Positions 55,606 to 64,000 of a stretch of DNA of 64,000 nucleotides are shown here, in pieces. The notes below the pieces were generated by a model. That model saw only the letters and a list, made by a program, of their open reading frames with translations, searched no databases and was not told the origin of the DNA. Origin of the DNA: Limnomonas spitsbergensis (taxonomy: Eukaryota; Chlorophyta; Chlorophyceae; Chlamydomonadales); contig JAYJMM010000087.1 of assembly GCA_037349105.1 (NCBI GenBank), positions 496,001 to 560,000 on the forward strand, in the 5' to 3' direction. The number at the start of each line of letters is the position of its first letter. Positions within the stretch are counted from its first letter, which is position 1. A program made the translations under genes and the position numbers.

Positions 55606-56725
55606 ATCAAAACCCTAAACCCAAAACCCTAAACCCTAAACAGGGTACCCGCACCTAAAACCTTTACCCCTTAACTGTCACCGCCCTAACAATCTCTTTC
55701 ACTGCCCTTAACCCTAAACCCTTAACCCTAAACTGTCCCTGCCCTAACTCGCTTTGACACTGCCCTAAAACCTAAAAACCTGAACCCTATACTGTCACCG
55801 CCCTTACTGGCACTGTTACTGTCGCCACCCTAACACGCTGTGGCACCGCCCTAACTTACTCTGTCACTGCCATAAAACCTAAACCTAAACCCTAACCCCT
55901 AACGCGCTATGTCACCGCCCTCAACCCTAAACCCTAAACTCTGAAACTGTCGCCACCCTAACACGCTCTGTCACCGCCCTAACTCACTCTGTCACTGCCA
56001 TAAAACCTAAACCCTTAACCCTAAACTGTCACTGCCCTTACTCGCTCTGTCACCGCCCTAAAACCTTAACCCTGAACCTTAAACAGTCACTGTCCTAACA
56101 CGCTCTGTCACCGACCTAACTCGCTCTGTCACTGCCCTAAAACCTACACCCTAAACCATAAACTGTCACCACCCCTTACTCGCTATGTTACTGCCCTAAC
56201 TCGCTATGTCACTGCCCTAAAACCTAGATCCTAAACCCTAAATTCTATACCCTAAATCCTAAACCCAAAAACCCTAAACTGTCACCGCCCTGACTCGCTC
56301 TGCCACCGCCCTAACACGCTCTGTCACTGCCCTAAAGCCTAAAACTGTCACCACCCCAACACGCTCTTCCCCCCCCTAACTCGCTCTGTCACCGCCCTAA
56401 AGTCTCAATCTTCAACCTTACCTTCAACCTTAACCCTAAACCTTAAACCTAAACCTTAAAATGTCACCACACTTACTGGCTATGTATGTCACCGCCCTAA
56501 AACCTAAACCCAAAAACCTAAACTGTCATCGCCCTAACTCGCTTTGTCACTGCCCTAAAACCTTATCCCTAAACCCAGAAATTTAACCACCCTACCTCGC
56601 TATGTCACCGCCTTAACTCGCTCTGTCCCCTCCCACACTCGCTGCGTCACTGCCCTAACTCGCTCTGTCACTGGCCTTAACTCTTAACCCTAAAACCCCA
56701 AGCCCTAAACCCTATAGCCGTCAGA
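55606..56725. repeat. Degenerate telomere-like block 3 (CCCTAAA mixed with CTGTCACCGCCCTAAC)
   Basis: About 1.1 kb alternates CCCTAAACCCTAAA-type motifs with CTGTCACCGCCCTAACTCGC units of irregular length. An interstitial telomere-like region with no gene. Confidence 0.8.
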
Positions 56726-56729
56726 ATGT

Positions 56730-57716
56730 TCGGAATAGCAGAATGGGGGCGGAGGGGCTGGTACCTATCAGAACTTCAGAATGGTCGGAATAGCAGAATG
56801 GGGGTGGGAGGGGTTCCTCCCTATCAGAACGTCAGAATGGTCGGAAGAGCAGAATGGGGGTGGGAGGGGATCCTCCCTATCAGAACGTCAGAATGGTCGG
56901 AATAGCAGAATGGGGGTGGGAGGGGTTCCTCCCTATCGGAACGTCAGAATGGTCGGAATAGCAGAATGGGGGTGGGAGGGGATCCTCCCTATCAGAACGT
57001 CAGAATGGTCGGAATAGCAGAATGGGGGTGGGAGGGGATCCTCCCTATCAGAACGTCAGAATGGTCGGAAGAGCAGAATGGGGGTGGGGGGGGAGATCCT
57101 CCCCATCGGAACGTCAGAATGGTCGGAAGAGCAGAATGGGGTTGGGAGGGGATCCTCCCTATCGGAACGTCAGAATGGTCGGAAGAGCAGAATGGGGTTG
57201 GGAGGGGTTCCTCCCTATCAGAACGTCAGAATGGTCGGAATAGCAGAATGGGGTTGGGAGGGGATCCTCCCTATCGGAACGTCAGAATGGTCGGAAGAGC
57301 AGAATGGGGTGGGGAGGGGATCCTCCAGTCCCTATCGGAACGTCAGAATGGTCGGAAGAGCAGAATGGGGTGGGGAGGGGATCCTCCCTATCGGAACGTC
57401 AGAATCAATGGTCGGAAGAGCAGAATGGGGTTGGGAGGGGATCCTCCCTATCGGAACGTCAGAATGGTCGGAAGAGCAGAATGGGGTTGGGAGGGGATCC
57501 TCCCTATCGGAACGTCAGAATGGTCGGAAAAGCAGAATGGGGGTGGGAGGGGTTCCTCCTTATCAGAACGTCAGAATGGTCGGAATAGCAGAATGGGGGT
57601 GGGAGGGGTTCCTCCCTATCAGAACGTCAGAATGGTCGGAAGAGCAGAATGGGGTTGCGAGGGGTTCCTCCCTACATACCAGAACGTCAGAATGGTCGGA
57701 ATAGCAGAATGGACGG
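56730..57716. repeat. 56-bp satellite block 4
   Basis: About 17 units of 56 bp containing CAGAATGGTCGGAAGAGCAG and GGGAGGGGATCCTCCCTATC. Stop-free units with a period of 2 mod 3 leave all plus frames open, which produces spurious ORFs of up to 251 codons. An inverted pair (CGGAATCACAGAA and TTCTGTGATTCCG) follows at 57731-57799. Confidence 0.9.
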
Positions 57717-58713
57717 AATGACAGAATCGTCGGAATCACAGAAATGTACGATATCGCTAGCAGAATTATTCGATATTGGACAGTAATTCTGTGATTCCGT
57801 TGGAGGGAAAAAGATTCCGATTCTGGTTAAGACTGGGCAGAATTCTACTCAAAACTTGCAAAATTCTGTTTGAGGGAAATTTCCTCGATTCCGCTGTTCA
57901 GCAGAATTTCCGGTCTTCCGCTGCTTGCTTATGCAGCTGCGAGAAGATGGCACGCTGTGTGGCGGGGATTTGATGCAGGTATGAGCGCAACATTTTTGAT
58001 ACGATTGAGGCATCTGTTGAGATGAAGAAGGAGATGGAGAGGGCTTAGTAGCACGTTGAGCAACTTCAGTAGAACTCAAGTTTTTAGGTTTGCGTGTTAT
58101 GACAGCTTGAATGGCACACCAGGGTTCACTGTATTGCTGCTGCTGCTGCTGCTGATGAATCAGGCTGCATTTGTTCATTTGCACGTTTCATACTTGTGTG
58201 ACATGCTCATAACTGACTTTCCTTCTCTTGGTGGGGGAGGGGGGGTCCCTAATGCTCCTCTCTTTATTTTCTCCTCTTGCATTGAATTTATTTTCCCTAC
58301 CAACGGGACATTGGACGCCCTCGCGGCTGCTTTTTTTAGCAACTCTCGAAGGTGTTAAGTCATTGACTTGTGTGATGTGTGTGGCATGCCAATGTGGAAC
58401 GGTAGCAAAACCCACTGTGCTCCAACTGACTCCAAACATCTTACAGATTTTTTATGCACACCAAAATATGCATCGCCTTTCGAATGTGTTATAATTGACA
58501 TGTGGAGCTATCACATCTCTGATGGGGGGGAAATGTTCACACAAAAGGGGGGAAAACCTTTAAGCGCGTAGTTAGTGCAAGGCAGAGCAATTTGAGGATA
58601 TCTCAGCGTGAAACCCCCTTCTTCCCCCCCCCTTCTTTTCCTTCCCCCCCCCCCTTTTCTTGGTCCCCTCCTTTTTTTTTTCCCACCGCCTTGGTACCTG
58701 CGCGGTACCAAAA
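57717..58713. other. Interval between satellites and duplicate 2
   Basis: A degenerate family D copy lies at 58240-58372. C- and T-rich low complexity lies at 58620-58685, followed by the palindrome GGTACCTGCGCGGTACC (58693-58709) just before duplicate 2. A (GCT)n run lies at 58135-58153. No confident gene. Confidence 0.45.
58240..58372 (+). repeat. Dispersed repeat family D, degenerate copy 6
   Basis: A T-rich lead-in, CAACGGGACATTGGACGCCC, GCGGCTGC, GAAGGTGTTAAGTCATTGAC. It has the same order as copy 5 but has lost GGGCCC. Confidence 0.45.
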
Positions 58714-59892
58714 CCAAGAGGAGTCAGGAAAGCAGGAACACCGTAAGGTGGCCAATATTAGGTAGCCTTGATACACTGCTTCATGTTTAACATGCTGTCA
58801 AGCGAACTTATGGCCATTGGAATAATTGGTTGGGGGCCTTGGTTATAAGATACCGGAAAAAGTACTTGCCGTTGGTAGTCAGTTTAGTGGTTTCAACATA
58901 AGAACAACTGATAAGCTCCCTTGCAGCCCAAGATGATCAGATAAAGCGCACCATGGTTAACTGGTGCGGAGATACGTTACGATCAAACGGTACAGTATGG
59001 ATACCGGCACGGTTCGGACAACATGGCCATTACGGTGTGTTCACACGGTAAGGTGTTGTGAATCATGGGGGACAGTGCGGTAAACGGTTTGGGATTGCGG
59101 CTTCAAACGGCCAAACTGGGAACCCTGAAGCGGGCATGTGAAATGATTAACTTTGTAAACTATTACATCGCTACTGGTAACTATTGTCTGTCATATCTAT
59201 GAGAAACTTACCCCCATATGCTGCGGTGCAGCGGAACTGTGGCTCAAGCGTTTGGTGTTCAAGGAAAGCATGAAACCAACCCGCTCGCTCCTGATGCTAT
59301 GAAGCTGCGACATGTATATATGGGTATGTCTGAAAGGAAACAATCGCGCAACAGAGCATGTTGGCTCACTGCCAGTAAAACATAGTTTGCCAAGCCATGA
59401 GGTGCATAATGAGCCACGCACTCCAAAGTATCCCAAGTCGGAGTGCTCAATGATTGGGGCAGAATCATCTTCATCATTACTCATTCACCAATTACTGACA
59501 TGTTCAAAATTTGGAGCCCCCCAAACTCAGGTCAGATGATACAACATGCAGTACAAGATGGCCTATTGAACCAGGCGTAAGATAGGGGTACTTGCGTTGA
59601 AAATGCAACAACACCATCAAGATACAACTTCAACTAAAAGCATACTTCAATATGTTTTCACCACAAAGCCTGCCTCTGGGCCAACAAAGCATATAAGAGA
59701 AAACCGCCGAGATAGATTTGCCACTTTCTTTTTGCCTCATGCTAAGGGCGCGGATGTGGCTACAACCCAACCTGCCCTGTTTCCTTTACCTCCACGCCCT
59801 TGTAGGGCATAGCTTTCTTTGCAAATACGTGAAAACAACATGAACTCTCACACCGTGTCCCTATAGGGCCTAGCTAGTTGTTGCTCCTTCTC

Positions 59893-62661
59893 TTAAGCCC
59901 TTGAGACCCCCGCAAAAATGTCGGCAACGGCCTCCCTGAGAGCTTCAAGAGCTCCCTCAGCCTGCCCCCTCACGACCTCCGAGCTTGTCTTTTTCAGCAA
60001 CACCTCCAGATTGAGTCCAGCTCTCGCAGACGCAATTGCGGCGGCGTAGCTGCCTTTCGTCAGCGACCAAAGCGCGCCTGCGGCATGCTCCTGCTCTTCC
60101 TCAGAGCTCGCCACGCCCAACATCTTGACGAGCACATGAGCGGCACCCCCGGCGATGGCGCTGGCCCTGATTTCTGGCGAAAGCAGTAACACGTTTCGCA
60201 ACGCGCCCACTGCCTCCTGTCGCACCGGCTGCGACGCAGACTGCATGAGGGCGACCAGCACCAGCACATTCACGATAAGCAGTTTCAACCAGATGCCTGC
60301 CCCCTCTTCCGTGCCCTCCCCCTTCCAGTCCAACGGACACGCCGTTATGTTCTTCAACACTCCTGCCGCCTGCTCCTGCACGAGGGGCGAGGTCGACCGC
60401 AGGAGATCGAGGAAATAGATTCTGACCCCTTCGCCGCTGAGGACTGCAGCCATGATTGAGGACATGATTTCAACGGGATAGGATTCCGTGTCTAGCAGGA
60501 TGTTCCGAAGCGCGCCGAGGACCTGGGCCTGCATGTTCAGCACCACATCAGCTTTGGCAGCATCCACTTTCTTTCCCTTCAGCAGAGTGAACAGAATCTG
60601 GACAACACCCTCCTTCTGGGCCCTCAGCCGGTCAGGCCTGTGCAGCATAAGGTTGCGGAGGCAGCCCGCAGCCTGGTCCGCCATCTGGTGCGCTGTCCGC
60701 CCCAGGGTCTTGCCCAAGCTTAGTTCAAGCAGTTGCACAACCTCAGGCAGAACCCCCGAAGCGACCGCCCTGACCTCCGCACTCTCGACATTGGACGCAA
60801 GGTTTCTCATCACGCCCACGCAAAACACAATCCTGTCGATACCGTGCTGGTCCAAATTCACACACTTCAGGCGGGCAAAGTCCTTAAAGAGCCGCACCAG
60901 CGGCCCCGCACCCTTGTCGGCCACCAGCCTGGCCTGGCACTGCGGGTGCATCGTCAGGAGGTACAGGGCCTTCACGGCAAGCAGCTGAGATGGCAAGCCC
61001 CTCGACCTTTGGATGGTATTGAAGGACGGCGCTGATGCAACCAGCCGCGAGAGGGCGCTGCAGACAGATGCCATCTCGGCCCGATTCGACTCCTGGTCAG
61101 CAAGGGAGGCAACCATGTCCACCGCAGCGTACTGCAAGTCGGGACTCTGGCTTCTGTCTAGCATCTGCACTAGGCGCGTCAGGAAGGTAGGAGTCAGCAC
61201 CAGCCGCCCCTTCCCCCCGCCGCTGCTGCTGCTGCTGCTGCTCACGTTAGCCATGCTGCTGACACTGCCTTCAATGACGCACATATCAAGGCGAAGGAGG
61301 CACAGCGCTCTAACGGCCAAGGAAGACACACGGTCGCCGGCAGAGGCGTCCAACATCAGCGGCGCCAGGCAAGGGACGGCGCCAGCCGAAACGATCTTCG
61401 CCGCATTGCGGCTGCCCCCCTCGGCCATGTTGCACAAAATCAACAATGCCGCTTCGATCACAGCGCTGGCGGACCGCTGCGCGGTGATCAGGTTGACAAT
61501 AGCCAGCACGGCCCCTCCTGCGATCAGCTCCGTGTCAACTGAGCCGCACACTGCCGCCATGTTGAGCAAGGTTGCCGATAGACGCTGGATCTCATGACCA
61601 CACTTTTGCTCCACATCTTGGCACATTCCGCGGGTGAGCAGGCGGACGACTGATGCGACGGCGCCGCTAGCTGAGAACAGTTTGCTTACGGCAGCGTCGC
61701 TGCTGTCGCGAAGCATGTTTATCAGCACCGCGGCGGCAATACAGCGAAGGCCATCGCTATCCATATGATTGGCTGAACCAGGGGGGCGGATGCAGCCGTC
61801 AAGCAGGCGAAGGAGGGATGTGGCAGCGCCCGCCTTGAACGAGAGGGCCACGTTACCCTCGCTGTGCATCGTCAAGCTGAGGAGGGCCCTGACAGCCCCG
61901 TCGACTACAACGATGCTGTCCGAGTCCAACAGCTTGACGAGCAGCTTAACAGCACCGCAAGCTCCGGCTTGCTCCCGCATATCCCCGCTCTGTGCCAAGT
62001 TCGCCAGCGCACACGATGCCTCCCTCAGCACTACCGGCAACTTAGACTTGAGCAGTCGCACCAGCGGCTCAATAAGGCCGCACTCAGCCATGCCCTCACG
62101 GTTCTCCACCCGTACAGCAAGGCTGACGATCACTGAAGCTGCTTTAGAATGCAGATCCTCCGAGCAGTTCTCCCTGAGTAAGGCCGCCAAGAGTGGGACC
62201 GCGCCGGCGGCACACACATTCGCATCGCAGGCCGGGGTTTTGGACAGCAGGACATTCAAGCCCACCAGCACCTCTGCTCGCTCTTCGTCCGAACCCGCAG
62301 AGGCTATGCGCTGGACATGCTCCGCAATGTTCTCAGGGGGGCCAACCTCCTTGGTGCCGTTGCTGCTGCCACTCACGCTGGTCCCGCTGCCGCTGCCTCT
62401 AAGGCCTCCCAGTGGCAAAGTGGTGTCAGCCAGACTGGGGGGTGCGCCATGGATCGATTGAGTGCCGCCGAGGCCCCTCCTGCCGCCACCCTTGCCGCCA
62501 TTGCTGCCTCCACCGCCGCTGCTTGACATGTCACCGCCGCTGTAGACACCTTCCCCGCCGCCGCCGCTTTTGCCGCTGGTCGTGACGCTGGATCCCTGGT
62601 CACCCTCGGCTGTTCGCCAGCCCTCCTGGACAATTTGAAGAGATGTCAGCTGGCTGGGCAA
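59893..62661 (-). CDS. Armadillo-repeat protein, ARM gene 2
   Basis: Paralogue of the ARM gene at 37475-40324, highly similar over its whole length, with ARM units in the same order and a shorter tail (ADIFAGVSRA against ADIVAGLPKGLGGGGATS). The frame is open for 922 codons from 62661. The ATG equivalent to gene 1 (62728) is out of frame: a 2-bp deletion in an A run (AAATAAAGACG against AAATAAAAAGACG) ends that frame after 21 codons. Translation would need another start, such as the ATG of GDMSSSGGG near residue 44, which would spare all ARM repeats. Long in-frame conservation suggests selection until recently. It may be functional with a shorter N-terminus or at an early stage of decay. Confidence 0.8.
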   Translation of the reverse strand: MPSQLTSLQIVQEGWRTAEGDQGSSVTTSGKSGGGGEGVYSGGDMSSSGGGGSNGGKGGGRRGLGGTQSIHGAPPSLADTTLPLGGLRGSGSGTSVSGSSNGTKEVGPPENIAEHVQRIASAGSDEERAEVLVGLNVLLSKTPACDANVCAAGAVPLLAALLRENCSEDLHSKAASVIVSLAVRVENREGMAECGLIEPLVRLLKSKLPVVLREASCALANLAQSGDMREQAGACGAVKLLVKLLDSDSIVVVDGAVRALLSLTMHSEGNVALSFKAGAATSLLRLLDGCIRPPGSANHMDSDGLRCIAAAVLINMLRDSSDAAVSKLFSASGAVASVVRLLTRGMCQDVEQKCGHEIQRLSATLLNMAAVCGSVDTELIAGGAVLAIVNLITAQRSASAVIEAALLILCNMAEGGSRNAAKIVSAGAVPCLAPLMLDASAGDRVSSLAVRALCLLRLDMCVIEGSVSSMANVSSSSSSSGGGKGRLVLTPTFLTRLVQMLDRSQSPDLQYAAVDMVASLADQESNRAEMASVCSALSRLVASAPSFNTIQRSRGLPSQLLAVKALYLLTMHPQCQARLVADKGAGPLVRLFKDFARLKCVNLDQHGIDRIVFCVGVMRNLASNVESAEVRAVASGVLPEVVQLLELSLGKTLGRTAHQMADQAAGCLRNLMLHRPDRLRAQKEGVVQILFTLLKGKKVDAAKADVVLNMQAQVLGALRNILLDTESYPVEIMSSIMAAVLSGEGVRIYFLDLLRSTSPLVQEQAAGVLKNITACPLDWKGEGTEEGAGIWLKLLIVNVLVLVALMQSASQPVRQEAVGALRNVLLLSPEIRASAIAGGAAHVLVKMLGVASSEEEQEHAAGALWSLTKGSYAAAIASARAGLNLEVLLKKTSSEVVRGQAEGALEALREAVADIFAGVSRA

Positions 62662-62730
62662 ATCATTTTGGGCTCTTGACGTCTTTATTTGACACCCGGG
62701 TAGCCTTGGTTGTCCTAGGGGGATGCATGG

Positions 62731-62780
62731 GTTTAGGGTTTAGGGTTTATGGTTCAGGGTTGAAGGTTCAGGGTTAAGAA
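62731..62780. repeat. Telomere-like insertion next to the ARM gene 2 start
   Basis: GTTTAGGGTTTAGGGTTTAT followed by GGTTCAGGGTTGAAGG and further degenerate units. Copy 1 has only GATATGA at this point, with matching sequence resuming at GGCAGCAGTG. Confidence 0.8.
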
Positions 62781-63159
62781 AACGGCAGCAGTGTTGATTG
62801 AGAAAATAGGCTTCCAATGGCTGACATGGATGATTGGCTGCGGTGATTGGGATGATAGGGATGATATTCTGCCATGATTGGGATATTAGGCCTCCAATGG
62901 CTGACATGTTTGGGATCATTGGCTGCTGTGATAGGGATGATTGGCGGCAATCATTGGGACGATAGGCATGATATGCTGCCATGATTGGGACGATTGGCTT
63001 CCGATCATTGAGATAATGGGCATGATCGGCTAATCGGCTTCCAATAGTGAAGGACATGATTGGGACGAATGGCTGGTGGGATTGAGAGGATTGAAATTCT
63101 GCTGGCTGCGTGGGATATCATGACAGCAGTTCAGAATCAGTGTTCGGCGCCCACCCCGC

Positions 63160-63184
63160 CCCAACCCCGCCCTAAACCCTAACC
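63160..63184. repeat. Short CCCTAAACCCTAA insertion
   Basis: Duplicate 2 reads GCCCTAAACCCTAACC inside a C-rich stretch that in duplicate 1 (40606-40630) is only GCCCCCACCCCCACCG. It is in the opposite orientation to the 62731 tract. Confidence 0.7.
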
Positions 63185-63834
63185 CCCCACCGAGGCTTAT
63201 CCTTGAATCCATGGTAAAACCGAGCTCTCAGAAATTCCCCGAAATGGAGTCATGGTAGAATGAAGGTGAAAACCCTAAACAAGCACAGCTGATCCAGGGA
63301 AGAATACTTGAATAAGCGTGAAAACATGAGGCTACAGCCCACCCACAGGTAGACAAGGTTCCTATCACAGGTTTTGTAGGGTGCAATTTGACTACATCAC
63401 AGTCTGTGGCTGGGAAGGGAGGTCTCCATTCGGCAACTCTTTGCCAAGACCTCCAACCGCAGCCTGGTCAAGTTTTTCAGTGTCGAAATCAGCCCCGCGG
63501 CTTCTCAACGGCCTGGCAAAGGAAGTGCACTAGACCAAACTCCGGTCTGCAGCTGGGAACTAATTCATGACACCCAAGACATCCATGGGCAGGGTTTTTT
63601 CTGCTAGCTACTGGTGACCAGTCGTAACCAAGTGGTAACCAAACAATTAATTTGGCGAAGCCAAGGTTCAGTAGCGCGGTAACGGAAATCGTCGAAACAA
63701 TTGGGATCGGGAAAATTTCGGCGTCGAGCTCTTCACCAAGAACTCTATCATATCTCGTTGCTTCTGTCAACCAAAAACAATTTTGATTGCCAAAATAAAT
63801 ATCTTTCCATGATCCCAGGCCCCAGGTGACTGGC

Positions 63835-64000
63835 TGTCGCTCTCATGGCTGTTACGTGCATGGGTGGCTGCTGCACGCATGGGTGCCTGATACATGCATG
63901 GGTACCTGTTGTACGCAAGGGTAGCTGTTACATGCATAAGTGGCTGCCGGACGCATGGGTAGCTGTTGCATGCATGGGTGGCTGCTGCACGTATGGGAGC
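63835..64000. repeat. 19-bp CATGGGTGGCTG array, copy 2, partial
   Basis: Same unit as 41275-41720. It reaches the right edge of the window. Confidence 0.8.

Larger units (their letters stand above)
58714..64000. repeat. Segmental duplication, copy 2 (carries ARM gene 2)
   Basis: Direct-orientation duplicate of 36056-41740, continuing to the window edge. Relative to copy 1 it lacks the expanded 19-bp CAACAGCACC array and has gained telomere-like insertions at about 62731-62780 and 63160-63184. Confidence 0.85.

Noticed and set aside
56781..57721. Long plus-strand ORFs (up to 251 codons) with EWSEEQNG/SERQNGR repeats
   Set aside because: They arise because 56-bp stop-free satellite units leave every plus frame open. 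No domain or start context supports a protein.
60488..62461. Plus-strand ORFs antisense to ARM gene 2 (and the equivalents at 38094-40232)
   Set aside because: Shadows of GC-rich ARM coding sequence. The minus frames carry clear ARM repeats over the full length.

Overview
This is a eukaryotic nuclear window, most likely from a green alga. Genes are split by GT-AG introns, and the products include a peroxin-12-like protein, a Derlin and an At5g02240-like atypical SDR. Telomere-like TTTAGGG/CCCTAAA tracts are scattered inside it. A prasinophyte (for example a Cymbomonas-like alga) would fit, but the genus is a guess. No bacterial operon, CRISPR array, rRNA gene or convincing tRNA gene was seen.

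Layout. Positions 1-7819 hold a minus-strand retrotransposon: a 1252-codon gag-like ORF, then an overlapping ORF with a retropepsin-like motif and zinc knuckles that runs off the left edge. A 738-bp repeat (8515-9252) lies just upstream. A seven-exon SDR gene (minus, 10226-20655, 344 aa) follows, then a BTB + WD40 gene (plus, 21813-26982, 551 aa by my model). A repeat-rich gap leads to a complete five-exon Derlin gene (plus, 30348-34753, 254 aa). An intronless armadillo-repeat gene (minus, 37475-40324) sits in a block of about 5.7 kb that is repeated at 58714-64000 with a second ARM gene. Between the copies lie a damaged PEX12-like gene (42360-43929), an unidentified exon set (45555-46312), a second copy of the 738-bp repeat carrying a large palindromic insertion (48561-50849), an unidentified exon (51058-51480), and more than 6 kb of satellite DNA (51500-57716).

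The most unusual feature is architectural. In the SDR gene, the Derlin gene and two unidentified genes, introns contain tandem, decaying copies of the adjoining exon edge together with its splice site. Copies of an exon's 5' edge lie upstream of the exon, and copies of its 3' edge lie downstream. Some have grown into kilobase minisatellites (117-bp units in the SDR gene; a purine-rich array before SDR exon 4; probably the 56-bp satellite after the 51-kb exon). Telomere-like motifs are mixed into several arrays. They are also present as two gains in one ARM duplicate relative to the other. This suggests genes enlarged by repeated boundary duplication and break repair.

The gene set is ordinary housekeeping (ER quality control, peroxisome import, scaffold proteins, a Rossmann-fold protein) with no sign of a shared pathway. 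Gene models rest on my reading of splice sites, phase continuity and family resemblance. No search or transcript data were available.
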